Source: Pseudomonas sp. Au-Pse12 (lineage in GTDB: Bacteria; Pseudomonadota; Gammaproteobacteria; Pseudomonadales; Pseudomonadaceae). Taken from it: a stretch of DNA of 64,000 bases. The notes beneath the pieces were generated by a model, which saw nothing but the letters and a program-made list of their open reading frames with translations, had not been told where the DNA came from and did no database searches. The stretch covers positions 1 to 64,000 of the forward strand of contig NZ_JAJTTH010000010.1 of NCBI RefSeq assembly GCF_021341665.1. The letters are read 5' to 3'. This document shows, piece after piece, positions 27,316 through 36,685 of the stretch; the first letter of the stretch is position 1; the number at the start of each line of letters is the position of its first letter. Made by a program: the position numbers and the translations under genes.

Positions 27316-28293
27316 ATGATGACCCAGCCTTCCTCCCTGGCCGAGCGCAAGCCCGAGCCGCAAGCTATCTGCAATCCGATTACCCGCAGCGCGATCTTCA
27401 TCGTCGCCACCCTGGCCCCCGGCGCCGACGCCGCGCAAACCCTGCGTGAGTGGTGCGCCGATGTCGCCGCGCTGACCCGCTCGGTGGGCAAGCGCGTGCC
27501 GGGGGGCAACCTGTCTTGTGTCTGCGGCTTCGGTTCCAGCGCCTGGGAGCGCTTGTTCGCCGGCCCGCGCCCGGCGTCGCTGCACCCGTTCATTGAGGTG
27601 GGCGTGGAGGGCCGGCGCGCGCCGTCGACCCCCGGCGACCTGCTGCTGCATATCCGCGCCGAGCAGATGGACCTGTGCTTCGAACTGGCCACGCAACTGC
27701 TCAAGCCCCTGGGCGGCTCGGTCAAGGTGGTGGACGAGGTCCAGGGCTTCCGCTATTTCGACATGCGCAGCATGGTCGGCTTCGTCGACGGCACCGAGAA
27801 CCCGGAAGGCCGCGAGGCGGTGGATTTCACCCTGATCGGCGACGAGGATCCGTCGTTCTGCAACGGCAGCTACGTGCTGGTGCAGAAGTACCTGCACAAC
27901 ATGACGGCCTGGAACGAACTGACGGTAGAAGCCCAGGAGCGCATCATCGGCCGCACCAAGCTGTCGGACATCGAACTCGATGAGTCGGTGAAACCCAGCT
28001 GCTCCCACAGTTCCCTGACCACCCTGGAAGAGAACGGCGAGGAGGTGAAGATCCTGCGCGACAACATGCCCTTCGGCCGTCCGGGCGCTGGGGAATTCGG
28101 CACCTACTTCATCGGCTACGCGCGTTCGCCACGCCCGGTGGAGCAGATGCTGGAAAACATGTTCGTCGGGCGCCCGGCGGGCAACTACGACCGCTTGCTG
28201 GACTTCAGCACCGCGGTCACCGGCGGGCTGTTCTTCGTGCCCTCCGCCGATCTGCTGGAACAGCTGGCCGAGCGCACGCCGACCGGCCAGTAA
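27316..28293 (+). CDS. DyP-type haem peroxidase, YfeX-like
   Basis: The 325-residue cytoplasmic protein has the DyP signature GFVDGTENP with its catalytic Asp, and the proximal haem His region CSHSSL, matching the class B YfeX group. These enzymes oxidise substrates with hydrogen peroxide and have been linked to porphyrinogen oxidation. The start is one of two consecutive ATGs (27316 or 27319). It is monocistronic and ends before a strong bidirectional hairpin. A second DyP gene lies at 59893-60780. Confidence 0.88.
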   Translation: MMTQPSSLAERKPEPQAICNPITRSAIFIVATLAPGADAAQTLREWCADVAALTRSVGKRVPGGNLSCVCGFGSSAWERLFAGPRPASLHPFIEVGVEGRRAPSTPGDLLLHIRAEQMDLCFELATQLLKPLGGSVKVVDEVQGFRYFDMRSMVGFVDGTENPEGREAVDFTLIGDEDPSFCNGSYVLVQKYLHNMTAWNELTVEAQERIIGRTKLSDIELDESVKPSCSHSSLTTLEENGEEVKILRDNMPFGRPGAGEFGTYFIGYARSPRPVEQMLENMFVGRPAGNYDRLLDFSTAVTGGLFFVPSADLLEQLAERTPTGQ

Positions 28294-28299
28294 CCGCAA

Positions 28300-28329
28300 A
28301 ACCCCGGCCCGCTGCTGCGGGCCGGGGTT
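28300..28329. terminator. Bidirectional terminator between DyP and cio operon
   Basis: A 10-bp GC-rich stem (CCCCGGCCCG / CGGGCCGGGG) with AA and TT at its ends lies between two convergent genes and can stop transcription from both sides. Confidence 0.8.
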
Positions 28330-28350
28330 CCAGGCGTTACACACGCCTCC

Positions 28351-28506
28351 TCAGTGACTGTGCATTCCAGCGGCCTGCATCAGCAGCCGCAACAGGCCGG
28401 CCACCAGCCCCAGGCCGACGACGCTGGCCAGCCAGATGCCGAGCATCCACAGCAGGCGCTGCCAGCCGGGGGCCGGTTGCGCGGGGGGTGTGGTGAGCTT
28501 ATCCAT
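28351..28506 (-). CDS. DUF2474 small membrane protein of the cio operon
   Basis: The 51-residue protein has one hydrophobic helix (LLWMLGIWLASVVGLGLVAGLL) and ends LLMQAAGMHSH, the pattern of DUF2474 proteins found downstream of CioB-type bd oxidase genes. Its ATG overlaps the end of the preceding 43-aa ORF, so it is the fourth gene of a cioA-cioB-small-small operon. It may be an accessory subunit like CydX. It is too short for routine gene finders. Confidence 0.75.
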   Translation of the reverse strand: MDKLTTPPAQPAPGWQRLLWMLGIWLASVVGLGLVAGLLRLLMQAAGMHSH

Positions 28507-28630
28507 GGGCCAGCTCCAGCATCAGTGCGCCGCTGCAGGCGAGCATCAGCAGGGCGCCGATGAACAGCAGGCTCAGTTGCGCCACCGTCCTGTGCCAGGG
28601 CAGGGGCTTTGCCCGATCAATGGTAGCCAT
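28499..28630 (-). CDS. Small membrane protein of the cio operon, 43 aa
   Basis: The 43-residue protein has a basic start (MATIDRAKPLPWHR) and one membrane helix (LSLLFIGALLMLACSGALML). It overlaps the cioB end by 14 bases and the next ORF by 8 bases, so expression is coupled. Short single-helix subunits such as CydX stabilise bd oxidases; this one may do the same. I do not recognise a named family. Confidence 0.6.
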   Translation of the reverse strand: MATIDRAKPLPWHRTVAQLSLLFIGALLMLACSGALMLELAHG

Positions 28631-29633
28631 CGCCAATCCTCACTTTGCCGCGGAACACGTAGTAGCTCCAGCAGGTGTACATCAGGATGATCGGCAGGAT
28701 GAACAAGGTGCCGATCAGGATGAACAGCTGGCTGGTCAGGGGCGATGCCGCGTCCCACAGGCTGATGGACGGCGGCACGATGTTCGGCCAGATGCTGAAC
28801 GCCAGGCCGATGTAGCCGAGGAACACCAGCACCAGGGTGAACACGAACGGCCAGTGGGAATGGTGCTGGCGCAAGGTCCCCAGCAGCCCGCACAACGCCA
28901 GCAGGCCCAGCACCAGCAGCGCGCCGAAGATCACGATATGGGCATGGCGGAACCAGCGGGTGGCGATTTCCGGGTGCAGCAGCGCGGTCCACACGCAGAG
29001 CACCGCCACCACCGCCGTCAGCGCGAACGCCAGGGGCCGGGTGTAGTGGCGCATGCGCGCTTCGAGCATGCCCTCGGTCTTGACCAGCAGCCAGGTGCTG
29101 CCCAGCAGCGCATAGGCCACGATCAGCCCCAGGCCGCAGAACAGCGGGAAGGGCGCCAGCCAGTCCAGGGAGCCGCCGGCAAACTGCCGGTTGAGCACCG
29201 GGATGCCGGAAATGTAAGTGCCGATCACGATGCCCTGGCACAGGGTCGCCAGCAGCGAGCCGCCGATGAACGCCCAGTCCCAGATATGGCGCTGTTCGGG
29301 GCTGGCCTTGAAGCGGAACTCGAAGGCCACGCCACGGAAGATCAGCCCCGCCAGCATGAAGATCAGCGGCAGGTACAGGGCTTCGAGGATCACCGAATAG
29401 GCCAGGGGGAAGGCCCCGTACAGCGCCGCGCCACCGAGGATCAGCCAGGTCTCGTTGCCGTCCCAGACCGGGGCCACGGTGTTCATCATCACGTCCCGTT
29501 CCCGGGCGTCGGGGATCAGCGGAAAGAGAATCCCCAGCCCCAGGTCGAAGCCGTCCATGATCACGTACATCATCACCCCGAAGGCAATGATCACGCCCCA
29601 GATCAACGACAGGTCTATGCCTTGAATCGTCAT
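28617..29633 (-). CDS. cioB: Cytochrome bd-type (cyanide-insensitive) oxidase subunit II
   Basis: The 338-residue polytopic protein has about eight transmembrane helices and the family motif MDGFDLGLGILFP near its start, then PVWDGNETWLI. It is subunit II of a bd-type quinol oxidase. The start ATG is 16 bases after the cioA stop, and the upstream in-frame ATG falls inside cioA. The best match to Pseudomonas gene context is CioB. Confidence 0.93.
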   Translation of the reverse strand: MTIQGIDLSLIWGVIIAFGVMMYVIMDGFDLGLGILFPLIPDARERDVMMNTVAPVWDGNETWLILGGAALYGAFPLAYSVILEALYLPLIFMLAGLIFRGVAFEFRFKASPEQRHIWDWAFIGGSLLATLCQGIVIGTYISGIPVLNRQFAGGSLDWLAPFPLFCGLGLIVAYALLGSTWLLVKTEGMLEARMRHYTRPLAFALTAVVAVLCVWTALLHPEIATRWFRHAHIVIFGALLVLGLLALCGLLGTLRQHHSHWPFVFTLVLVFLGYIGLAFSIWPNIVPPSISLWDAASPLTSQLFILIGTLFILPIILMYTCWSYYVFRGKVRIGDGYH

Positions 29634-29649
29634 GTCGATATCCCTTGTT

Positions 29650-31071
29650 TCAGTGGTGGTGGTCGCTGGACGCAAAGGTCTCGGCGATCGCGGACAGCGG
29701 ACGGCGCGGGGTCGGCTCCTGGCTAGCAGGGCCGCTCGGCGGATGCTCGTGATGGGGCTGCGGGCCCTTGCGCACCAGCTTCATCATGTAGCCGATGCCC
29801 ACCGCGAACACCGAGAAGTAGATCGCCACGAACAGCGCCAGGGAGATGCTCAGTTGCGCCACGCTGTGGTTGGACGCGGCGTCGCTGGTGCGCAGCAGGC
29901 CGTACACCACCCAGGGCTGGCGCCCGACTTCGGTGGTGATCCAACCCGCCAGCAGGGCGATCAGGCCGCTGGGGCCCATCCACAGCACCAGGCGCAGGAA
30001 CAGGCGGTTGCGGTACAGCGCGCCGTTGCGCCGCAGCAGCAGGCCCAGCGCCCCGGTGAGGATCATCAACATGCCCAGGCCGGCCATGATGCGGAAGCTG
30101 AAGAACACGATGGCCGAGTTGGGCCGGTCCTCCCTGGGGAAGCTCTTGAGCGCGGGGATCTGCTTGTCCAGGCTGTGGGTCAGGATCAGGCTGCCCAGGT
30201 AGGGCACTTCCACGGCGTAGTCGGTTTTCTCCGTGTCCATGTTGGGAATGCCGAACAGCACCAGGGGCGACGGCTCGTTGCCGTGGTTTTCCCAGTGGCC
30301 TTCGATGGCGGCGATCTTCGCCGGTTGATGTTCCAGGGTGTTCAGGCCATGGGCGTCACCCACCACCGCCTGGATCGGCGCCACGATCAGCGCCATCCAC
30401 AGCGCCATCGACAGCATCTTGCGCACCGGCGGCGTGTTATTGCCCCGCAGTAGGTGCCAGGCGGCGCTGGAACCGACGAAGAACGCCGTGGCGACAAAGG
30501 CGGCGATCGCCATGTGCATCAGGCGGAAGGGGAACGATGGGTTGAACACGATCGCCAGCCAGTCCATGGGCATGATCCGCCCGTCGACGATGGAAAAGCC
30601 CTGGGGCGTCTGCATCCAGCTGTTGGAGGCGAGGATCCAGAAGGTCGAGATCAGGGTGCCGATGGCCACCATCACCGTAGCGAAGAAGTGCAGCCCGCGG
30701 CCGACCCGGTTCCAGCCGAACAGCATGACCCCGAGAAAGCCCGCCTCCAGGAAGAACGCGGTCAGCACCTCGTAGGTCAGCAAGGGGCCGGTGATGCTCC
30801 CGGCAAAGTCCGAGAAGCGGCTCCAGTTGGTGCCGAACTCATAGGCCATGACCAGGCCTGAGACCACGCCCATGCCGAAGTTGACGGCGAAGATCTTCGA
30901 CCAGAAGTGGTACAGGTCCTTGTAGGTGTTGTTGTGGGTCTTGAGCCACAACCCTTCGAGCACCGCCAGGAAACTGGCCAGGCCGATGGTGATGGCGGGA
31001 AAGATGATGTGGAACGAGACCGTGAACGCAAACTGGATGCGTGCCAGGTCGAGCGCCTGTAGATGAAACAT
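29650..31071 (-). CDS. cioA: Cytochrome bd-type (cyanide-insensitive) oxidase subunit I
   Basis: The 473-residue subunit I carries the haem b595/d ligand His in SFHIIFPAITIGL near residue 20, the quinol-binding region and GRQPWVVYGLLRT. The Q loop is short, as in CioA rather than E. coli-type CydA. It accepts electrons from ubiquinol and reduces oxygen, giving respiration resistant to cyanide. It lies 126 bases downstream of a YdeP/FdhF-type gene in the same orientation, with no terminator seen between them, so the four oxidase ORFs may extend that operon. Confidence 0.93.
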   Translation of the reverse strand: MFHLQALDLARIQFAFTVSFHIIFPAITIGLASFLAVLEGLWLKTHNNTYKDLYHFWSKIFAVNFGMGVVSGLVMAYEFGTNWSRFSDFAGSITGPLLTYEVLTAFFLEAGFLGVMLFGWNRVGRGLHFFATVMVAIGTLISTFWILASNSWMQTPQGFSIVDGRIMPMDWLAIVFNPSFPFRLMHMAIAAFVATAFFVGSSAAWHLLRGNNTPPVRKMLSMALWMALIVAPIQAVVGDAHGLNTLEHQPAKIAAIEGHWENHGNEPSPLVLFGIPNMDTEKTDYAVEVPYLGSLILTHSLDKQIPALKSFPREDRPNSAIVFFSFRIMAGLGMLMILTGALGLLLRRNGALYRNRLFLRLVLWMGPSGLIALLAGWITTEVGRQPWVVYGLLRTSDAASNHSVAQLSISLALFVAIYFSVFAVGIGYMMKLVRKGPQPHHEHPPSGPASQEPTPRRPLSAIAETFASSDHHH

Positions 31072-31197
31072 GACGAAACCCTCGTGATGGCTGGGGGCCC
31101 GGGCAGGCGCCGGCCGCCGCCGTGAACCAGGGTTCGCGGCGTACGGCAGAAGGCTGCGCGGGGCAGGCTGGAGCGGCGCCTTGGCCGCCCCGGCGGG

Positions 31198-33522
31198 TCA
31201 AGCGCTGACGGACTGGATCAGGTTGCTGGCCGCCGCCGGCTCCAGGCGGATGGCGATGAACTTGGACGTCGGCGTGTAGGTGCGGTCGCCATAGCTTTCC
31301 AGGGGCACCAGGGGGTTGGTTTCCGGGTAGTAGGCGGCGGACTGGCCGGCGGGAATGTCGTAGGCGATCAGGGTGAAACCGCTGACCCGACGCTCGCGGC
31401 CGTCATCCCACAGCGAGACGATGTCAACCTTCTGCCCCGGTTCGAAGCCCAGCTGGCGAATGTCCTGCTCGTTGGCGAACAGCACCTCGCGCATGCCGTA
31501 GACCCCGCGATAGCGGTCGTCCAGGCCATACAGGGTGGTGTTGTACTGGTCGTGGGAACGCATGGTCTGCAGGATCAGGTCGGGCTTGACCTTGAGCTTG
31601 CGCACCCCGGCGCTGACCAGGTGTTCCGGCAGCACGCTGGGAATGAAGCGCGCCTTGCCGGTGGCGGTGTTCCAGCGCCGCTGGCTGGCGTCGTTGCCCA
31701 GGTGGAAGCCGCCGGGGTGCAGCAGCTTGAGATTGAAGTCCTCGAACCCGGGGATGGTGTCGGCGATCAGGTCGCGGATGCGCCCGTAGTCTTCGATCAC
31801 CCACAGCCAGTCGATGGGGTGCTGGCCCAGGGTGGCGTTGGCGATGCCGGCGATGATCGCCGGTTCCGAGCGCAGGTGCGGCGACTTGGGTTTCAGCTGG
31901 CCGTGGGAGATGTGCACCATGCTGAAGGTGTCTTCCACGGTGATGCCTTGCGGGCCGTTGGCCTGGATGTCGATATCGGTGCGGCCCAGGCACGGCAGGA
32001 TCAGCGCCTCGCGCCCGGTCACCAGGTGGCTGCGGTTGAGCTTGGTGGCGATGTGCACGGTGAGCTCGCAGTTGCGCAGGGCGGCGTGGGTGCGCGGGGT
32101 GTCCGGGGTGGCCTGGGCGAAGTTGCCGCCCAGGCCGATGAACACCTTGGCCCGGCCCTGTTCCATGGCCGAGATCGCCATCACCGTGTTGTGCCCGTGC
32201 TCCCGTGGCGGCTGGAAGCCGAAGCGCGCCTCCAGGGCATCGAGCAGTTCGCTGGGCGCCAGTTCGTTGATGCCCATGGTGCGGTCGCCCTGCACGTTGC
32301 TGTGGCCGCGCACCGGCGACAGGCCGGCGCCGGGGCGGCCGATGTTGCCCCGCAGCAACAGCACGTTGATCACTTCCTGGATGGTCGGCACCGAGTGGGT
32401 GTGCTGGGTCAGGCCCATGGCCCAGCACATGATGGTGCGCTTGGCCTTGCGGTACATGCGCGCCGCCAGTTCGATGTCGGCCAGGGTCAGGCCGGACTGC
32501 TCGACGATGTGGTTCCAGGAGGTGGCATCGACCTCGGCCAGGTAACTGTCCAGCCCCGAGGTGTGTTCGGCGATGAAGGCCCGGTCGAATACCGGCTCGC
32601 CATTGTTGGCCAGGGCCTCGCGTTCCCAGCGCAGGAGGAACTTGGCGATGCCGCGAAAGGCCGCCATGTCGCCGCCCAGGGCCGGACGGAAGTAGGCCGA
32701 GGAGGTGGGTTCGGAGCCGTTGGTGAGCATCTCCAGCGGGTGCTGCGGGTGCTGGAAGCGCTCCAGCCCGCGCTCTTTCAGCGGGTTGAAGCAGATCACC
32801 TGGGCCCCGCGTTTCACCGCTTCGCGCAGCGGTTCGAGCATCCGTGGGTGGTTGGTGCCGGGGTTCTGGCCGATGACGAAGATCGCGTCGGCCTGTTCCA
32901 GGTCATGGAACACCACGGTGCCCTTGCCCACGCCGACGCTTTCGAACATGCCCACGGCACTGGCCTCGTGGCACATGTTCGAGCAGTCGGGAAAGTTGTT
33001 GGTGCCATAGGCGCGCACGAACAGCTGGTACAGGTAGGCCGCTTCGTTGCTGGCCCGGCCCGAGGTGTAGAACTCCGCCTGGTTCGGCGAGTCCAGGCCC
33101 TTGAGGTGGCTGGCGATCAGCTCGAAGGCTTGGTCCCAGGTGGTTTCCACGTAGCGGTCCTGGGTGGCGTCGTAGCGCATCGGGTGGGTCAGGCGGCCCT
33201 GGTACTCAAGCCAGTAGTCGCTCTGCGAGGCCAGGGCCGAGACCGTGTACTTGTTGAAGAAGGCCGGGTTCACCAGGCGCCCGGTGGCTTCCCAGTTGAC
33301 CGCCTTGGCGCCGTTCTCGCAGAACTTGACCATGCCGTTTTCCGGCGACTCGCCCCAGGCGCAGCCCGGGCAGTCGAAGCCGCCGTTCTGGTTGGTCTTG
33401 AGCATGGCGCGGATGTTCTTGAAGGCGTTTTCGCTGCCCAGCCAGTTCCTGGTCACCGCGATCAGTGCCCCCCAACCGGCGGCCGCCCCCTTGTAGGGTT
33501 TATATCGATCAACTTCGCTCAT
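31198..33522 (-). CDS. FdhF/YdeP-family molybdopterin oxidoreductase, paralogue
   Basis: The 774-residue protein is a paralogue of the product of 24634-26919, with the same landmarks: GFDCPGCAW, CSNMCHEA, NPGTNHPR, GHSNVQGDRT and RSHDQYNTT. There is no Tat motif. The ATG at 33520-33522 follows GGAG and gives the family N terminus MSEVDRYKPYKGAAAGWG. It heads a unit running into cioAB, so electrons removed by this enzyme could in principle reach the bd oxidase through the quinone pool. That link is inference, since no membrane anchor or iron-sulfur subunit gene is adjacent. Confidence 0.88.
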   Translation of the reverse strand: MSEVDRYKPYKGAAAGWGALIAVTRNWLGSENAFKNIRAMLKTNQNGGFDCPGCAWGESPENGMVKFCENGAKAVNWEATGRLVNPAFFNKYTVSALASQSDYWLEYQGRLTHPMRYDATQDRYVETTWDQAFELIASHLKGLDSPNQAEFYTSGRASNEAAYLYQLFVRAYGTNNFPDCSNMCHEASAVGMFESVGVGKGTVVFHDLEQADAIFVIGQNPGTNHPRMLEPLREAVKRGAQVICFNPLKERGLERFQHPQHPLEMLTNGSEPTSSAYFRPALGGDMAAFRGIAKFLLRWEREALANNGEPVFDRAFIAEHTSGLDSYLAEVDATSWNHIVEQSGLTLADIELAARMYRKAKRTIMCWAMGLTQHTHSVPTIQEVINVLLLRGNIGRPGAGLSPVRGHSNVQGDRTMGINELAPSELLDALEARFGFQPPREHGHNTVMAISAMEQGRAKVFIGLGGNFAQATPDTPRTHAALRNCELTVHIATKLNRSHLVTGREALILPCLGRTDIDIQANGPQGITVEDTFSMVHISHGQLKPKSPHLRSEPAIIAGIANATLGQHPIDWLWVIEDYGRIRDLIADTIPGFEDFNLKLLHPGGFHLGNDASQRRWNTATGKARFIPSVLPEHLVSAGVRKLKVKPDLILQTMRSHDQYNTTLYGLDDRYRGVYGMREVLFANEQDIRQLGFEPGQKVDIVSLWDDGRERRVSGFTLIAYDIPAGQSAAYYPETNPLVPLESYGDRTYTPTSKFIAIRLEPAAASNLIQSVSA

Positions 33523-33979
33523 GATATTTCTCCAATACAGCGCACGCAGGCAACCGCCCGACAAATAATCGATGTCAGTGATTGTTTAACTGCACAGGCT
33601 AAATGCGGTTTTGTGGTGAAGCCGTTTAAGTTCGGACTGCTTGGGGCAACGGAATCACTTATAGGGCCCGTTTCATGGGCCGCGAATAAAGCCTATTCGG
33701 CGCCTGTATCGGCTGTCTAATCGCAATTAATGACCGGTTGATCGAAAGCCTCTATCAAGTATTTAATTCATTAAAAATCAACGATTTATCTTGTTTATTT
33801 AGTGCCGGTAAAGGGTGCTTTTTCAGCTGATAGATTGCATTGATCAATTGGTTGTTAATAGCGATTGGACGCCACTTTTAATCACTCTTAGTCTTGCCGC
33901 CAACAACTTGTCCAATGGCCGTTAATGGCCGAAAACTGCAACTAAGACCCCAGGGTCGTAACCGTCGACAGAGGCTGTG
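33523..33979. promoter_or_regulatory. AT-rich divergent promoter region
   Basis: This 457-base gap between two divergent genes is clearly richer in A/T than its surroundings, especially 33720-33900. It should hold promoters for both the oxidoreductase-cio unit and moaA. I see an inverted TTGAT ... ATCAA pair at about 33738-33758, but its 11-base spacing does not fit an Anr/FNR box, and no Moco riboswitch could be assigned by eye. Confidence 0.5.
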
Positions 33980-34978
33980 ATGTCAGATCAAGTATTGGTG
34001 GATGGCTTTGCCCGACGGATCGACTACTTGCGCCTGTCGGTGACCGACCGCTGCGACTTTCGCTGCGTGTATTGCATGGCCGAGGACATGCAGTTCCTGC
34101 CGCGCCAACGCATCCTGACCCTGGAAGAGCTGTACCAGCTGGCCGCGGGTTTCGTCGCCCTGGGTACGCGCAAGATCCGCCTCACCGGTGGCGAGCCGCT
34201 GATCCGTCCCGGGGTGGTGCAACTGTGTCAACGCATCGGGCAATTGCCCGGGTTGCGGGAGCTGTGCCTGACCACCAACGGCTCGCAGTTGGGCAAGCTC
34301 GCCGCGCCGCTGTTCGACGCCGGGGTCAAGCGCCTCAACATCAGCCTCGACAGCCTCGACCCGGGGCTGTTTCGCCAGATGACCCGCACCGGCGAGCTGA
34401 GCCAGGTGATCGCCGGCATCGACGCGGCGATCGCCGCCGGTTTTGCGCGCACCAAGCTCAATTGCGTGGTGATGAAAGGCCGCAACGACCGCGAGATCAA
34501 CGAGCTGGTGGCCTTTGCCATCGACCGTGGCCTGGACATCTCGTTTATCGAGGAGATGCCCCTGGGCAGCATCAGCGAGCACAGCCGTCGCGACGCGTTC
34601 TTTTCCAGTGCCCAGGTCCGCGAGCGGATCGCCGAGCGCTACACCCTGATGGAGTCCGCCGAGTCGACCCAGGGCCCGTCGCGCTACTGGCGCCTGGCCG
34701 AGGCGCCACAGATCCGCCTGGGCTTCATCTCGCCCCACAGCCACAACTTCTGCGGCACCTGCAACCGCGTACGGCTGACGGTGGAAGGGCGCTTGCTGTT
34801 GTGCCTGGGCAACGAGCACTCGGTGGACCTCAAGGCCGTGCTGCGGGCCCATCCCGGCGATGCCGAGCGTTTGCAGCGGGCCATGGTCGAGGCGATGAAA
34901 CTCAAACCCTACCGCCACCACTTCGAACTCAACGACGAGCTGCAGGTGGTGCGCTTCATGAACATGACCGGCGGTTGA
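33980..34978 (+). CDS. moaA: GTP 3',8-cyclase MoaA
   Basis: The 332-residue radical-SAM enzyme catalyses the first step of molybdenum cofactor synthesis, GTP to 3',8-cyclo-GTP. It has the N-terminal cluster motif CDFRCVYC, the C-terminal cluster cysteines in FCGTCNRVRLT ... LLCLG and the conserved C-terminal Gly-Gly. ATG 33980 follows GAGG by five bases; the GTG one codon earlier is an alternative. It opens a plus-strand run that continues with bestrophin, moaC, moaD and moaE. Confidence 0.95.
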   Translation: MSDQVLVDGFARRIDYLRLSVTDRCDFRCVYCMAEDMQFLPRQRILTLEELYQLAAGFVALGTRKIRLTGGEPLIRPGVVQLCQRIGQLPGLRELCLTTNGSQLGKLAAPLFDAGVKRLNISLDSLDPGLFRQMTRTGELSQVIAGIDAAIAAGFARTKLNCVVMKGRNDREINELVAFAIDRGLDISFIEEMPLGSISEHSRRDAFFSSAQVRERIAERYTLMESAESTQGPSRYWRLAEAPQIRLGFISPHSHNFCGTCNRVRLTVEGRLLLCLGNEHSVDLKAVLRAHPGDAERLQRAMVEAMKLKPYRHHFELNDELQVVRFMNMTGG

Positions 34979-35023
34979 AGCACCGGTCCTTGCCGCTTTC
35001 CTTCGTGCACAGGTTTCGCCCCG

Positions 35024-35923
35024 ATGATCGTCCGATCCAAACCCAACCTGATCAGCGTGCTGATCTCCCTCAAGGGCTCGATTGCCAAGCGCATCGCCCT
35101 GCGCAGCCTGCTGGTGACCCTGCTGGCCTCGGCCATCGTGCTGATCGAGACCCTGCACCCGGCGTACTTTTCCAAGGTCAACGCCACGCCCTTCACCTTG
35201 CTCGGCCTGTCGCTGTCGATCTTCATGAGCTTTCGCAACAACGCCTGCTACGACCGCTGGTACGAGGCGCGCAAGGCCCTGGGCACGCTGGTGACCGAGG
35301 TGCGCTCGCTGATCCGCGAAACCCAGGTGCTGGAAGAGGCCGGGGCGCGTCGCGCGATCCTCGGCGACCTGTGCGGCTTTGCCCAGGCCCTCAAGGCCCG
35401 GCTGCGCCAGGAAGATGAACTGAGCGCCGCCGAAACCTGGCTCAGCCAGCTGCCGCCGGCCACCACCAGCAACCTGCCGGACAGCCTCCTGCGCCAGGTG
35501 GCGCGCCAGTGTTCGGACCAGGCCCTGGCGGGCCGGATCAGCGAGTGGCGCTACCAGCTGCTGGCCAACCACCTGGCGGCGCTGACCGGCGCGCAAACCA
35601 CCTGCGAGCGGATCAAGAGCACGCCGCTGCCGTTTCCCTACACCTTGCTGCTGCACCGCACCAGCTACATGTTCTGCATCCTCCTGCCCTTTGCCATGGC
35701 CGAGCCCCTGGGCTGGCTGACGCCGATTTTCACCGCCATCGTCAGCTACACCTTCTTCGGCCTGGACGCCATTGGCGACGAGCTGGAAGACCCCTTTGGC
35801 CACGACGAGAACGACCTGCCGCTGAACGCCATCGTGCGCAACATCGAGCGCGAGATCCTCGAGGCCCAGGGGGCCACCGAACTGCCGCCGGTGCTGTTGC
35901 CGGTGGATTATGTCCTGAGCTGA
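35024..35923 (+). CDS. Bestrophin-family (UPF0187) membrane channel
   Basis: The 299-residue protein has hydrophobic segments near 25-45, 55-72, 213-230 and 235-252 and the bestrophin signature FRNNACYDRWYEARK. Bacterial bestrophins form pentameric ion channels, and bacterial examples conduct cations. It sits between moaA and moaC in the same orientation with 45- and 28-base gaps, so it is probably cotranscribed with cofactor genes. No role in cofactor synthesis is known. Confidence 0.85.
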   Translation: MIVRSKPNLISVLISLKGSIAKRIALRSLLVTLLASAIVLIETLHPAYFSKVNATPFTLLGLSLSIFMSFRNNACYDRWYEARKALGTLVTEVRSLIRETQVLEEAGARRAILGDLCGFAQALKARLRQEDELSAAETWLSQLPPATTSNLPDSLLRQVARQCSDQALAGRISEWRYQLLANHLAALTGAQTTCERIKSTPLPFPYTLLLHRTSYMFCILLPFAMAEPLGWLTPIFTAIVSYTFFGLDAIGDELEDPFGHDENDLPLNAIVRNIEREILEAQGATELPPVLLPVDYVLS

Positions 35924-35951
35924 ACCACTGTCCTTATCTCCGAGGTTGCAC

Positions 35952-36434
35952 ATGAACCCACTCACTCACCTGGATGCCCAGGGCCGGGCCAGCATGGTGG
36001 ATGTCACCGCCAAACCGGCCACCGAACGCGAGGCCCAGGCCCGGGCCTGGGTGCGCATGCTCCCGGCCACCCTGCAACTGATCCAGGACCAGGGGCACCC
36101 CAAGGGCGACGTGTTCGCCGTGGCGCGCATCGCTGGAATCATGGCGGCGAAGAAGACCCACGAACTGATCCCCCTGTGCCACCCGTTGCTGCTCAGTGGT
36201 ATCCAGGTCGAGCTGCAGGCGCTGCCGCCGGACCGGGTGCAGATCACCACCTGTTGCCGGCTCAACGGCGCCACCGGGGTCGAACTGGAAGCCATGACCG
36301 CCGCCAGCGTCGCGGCGCTGACGATCTACGACATGTGCAAGGCGGTGGACCGGGGCATGGTCATCGAGGGCCTGCACCTGCTGAAGAAGCAGGGCGGCAA
36401 GTCAGGGGTTTTCATCGCAGGAGCAGCACAATGA
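35952..36434 (+). CDS. moaC: Cyclic pyranopterin monophosphate synthase MoaC
   Basis: The 160-residue protein makes cPMP from the MoaA product. The family motifs are intact: MVDVTAK near the start, KTHELIPLCHPL, and GVELEAMTAASVAALTIYDMCKA. The start follows CGAGG by six bases. Its stop overlaps the moaD start (ATGA). Confidence 0.96.
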   Translation: MNPLTHLDAQGRASMVDVTAKPATEREAQARAWVRMLPATLQLIQDQGHPKGDVFAVARIAGIMAAKKTHELIPLCHPLLLSGIQVELQALPPDRVQITTCCRLNGATGVELEAMTAASVAALTIYDMCKAVDRGMVIEGLHLLKKQGGKSGVFIAGAAQ

Positions 36435-36682
36435 TTGTGGTCAACTACTTTGCCCGCTACCGCGAACAACTGGGCAGCGGCGGCGAGAAGCTGGCGCTGG
36501 ACGCCGGCTTGCGCACCGTCGATGACCTGCGCCGGCGGCTGATGGCGCGGGGCGAAACCTGGGCCGCGGTGCTGGGGGAGAACAGCCTGATGTGCGCGCT
36601 GAACCAGGACCTGTGCAAGCTCGACGCGGTGATCGAGGACTTCGATGAAGTCGCCTTCTTCCCCCAAGTGACCGGGGGCTGA
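36431..36682 (+). CDS. moaD: Molybdopterin synthase sulfur carrier subunit MoaD
   Basis: The 83-residue ubiquitin-fold protein ends in the required Gly-Gly (VTGG), which carries the thiocarboxylate for dithiolene formation. It overlaps moaC by four bases and is followed three bases later by moaE, its partner subunit. Confidence 0.95.
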   Translation: MIVVNYFARYREQLGSGGEKLALDAGLRTVDDLRRRLMARGETWAAVLGENSLMCALNQDLCKLDAVIEDFDEVAFFPQVTGG

Positions 36683-36685
36683 GGC

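Noticed and set aside
27316..28293. Encapsulin-cargo DyP peroxidase
   Set aside because: No encapsulin shell gene is adjacent and no cargo-loading C-terminal peptide is recognised in either DyP protein.
33523..33979. Anr/FNR box in the divergent region before cio and moaA
   Set aside because: TTGAT and ATCAA half-sites occur but with 11 bases between them instead of four, and no other good match was seen.
33880..33979. Moco riboswitch upstream of moaA
   Set aside because: Only a short imperfect hairpin (GGCC repeats) is visible; the conserved motif could not be traced by eye.
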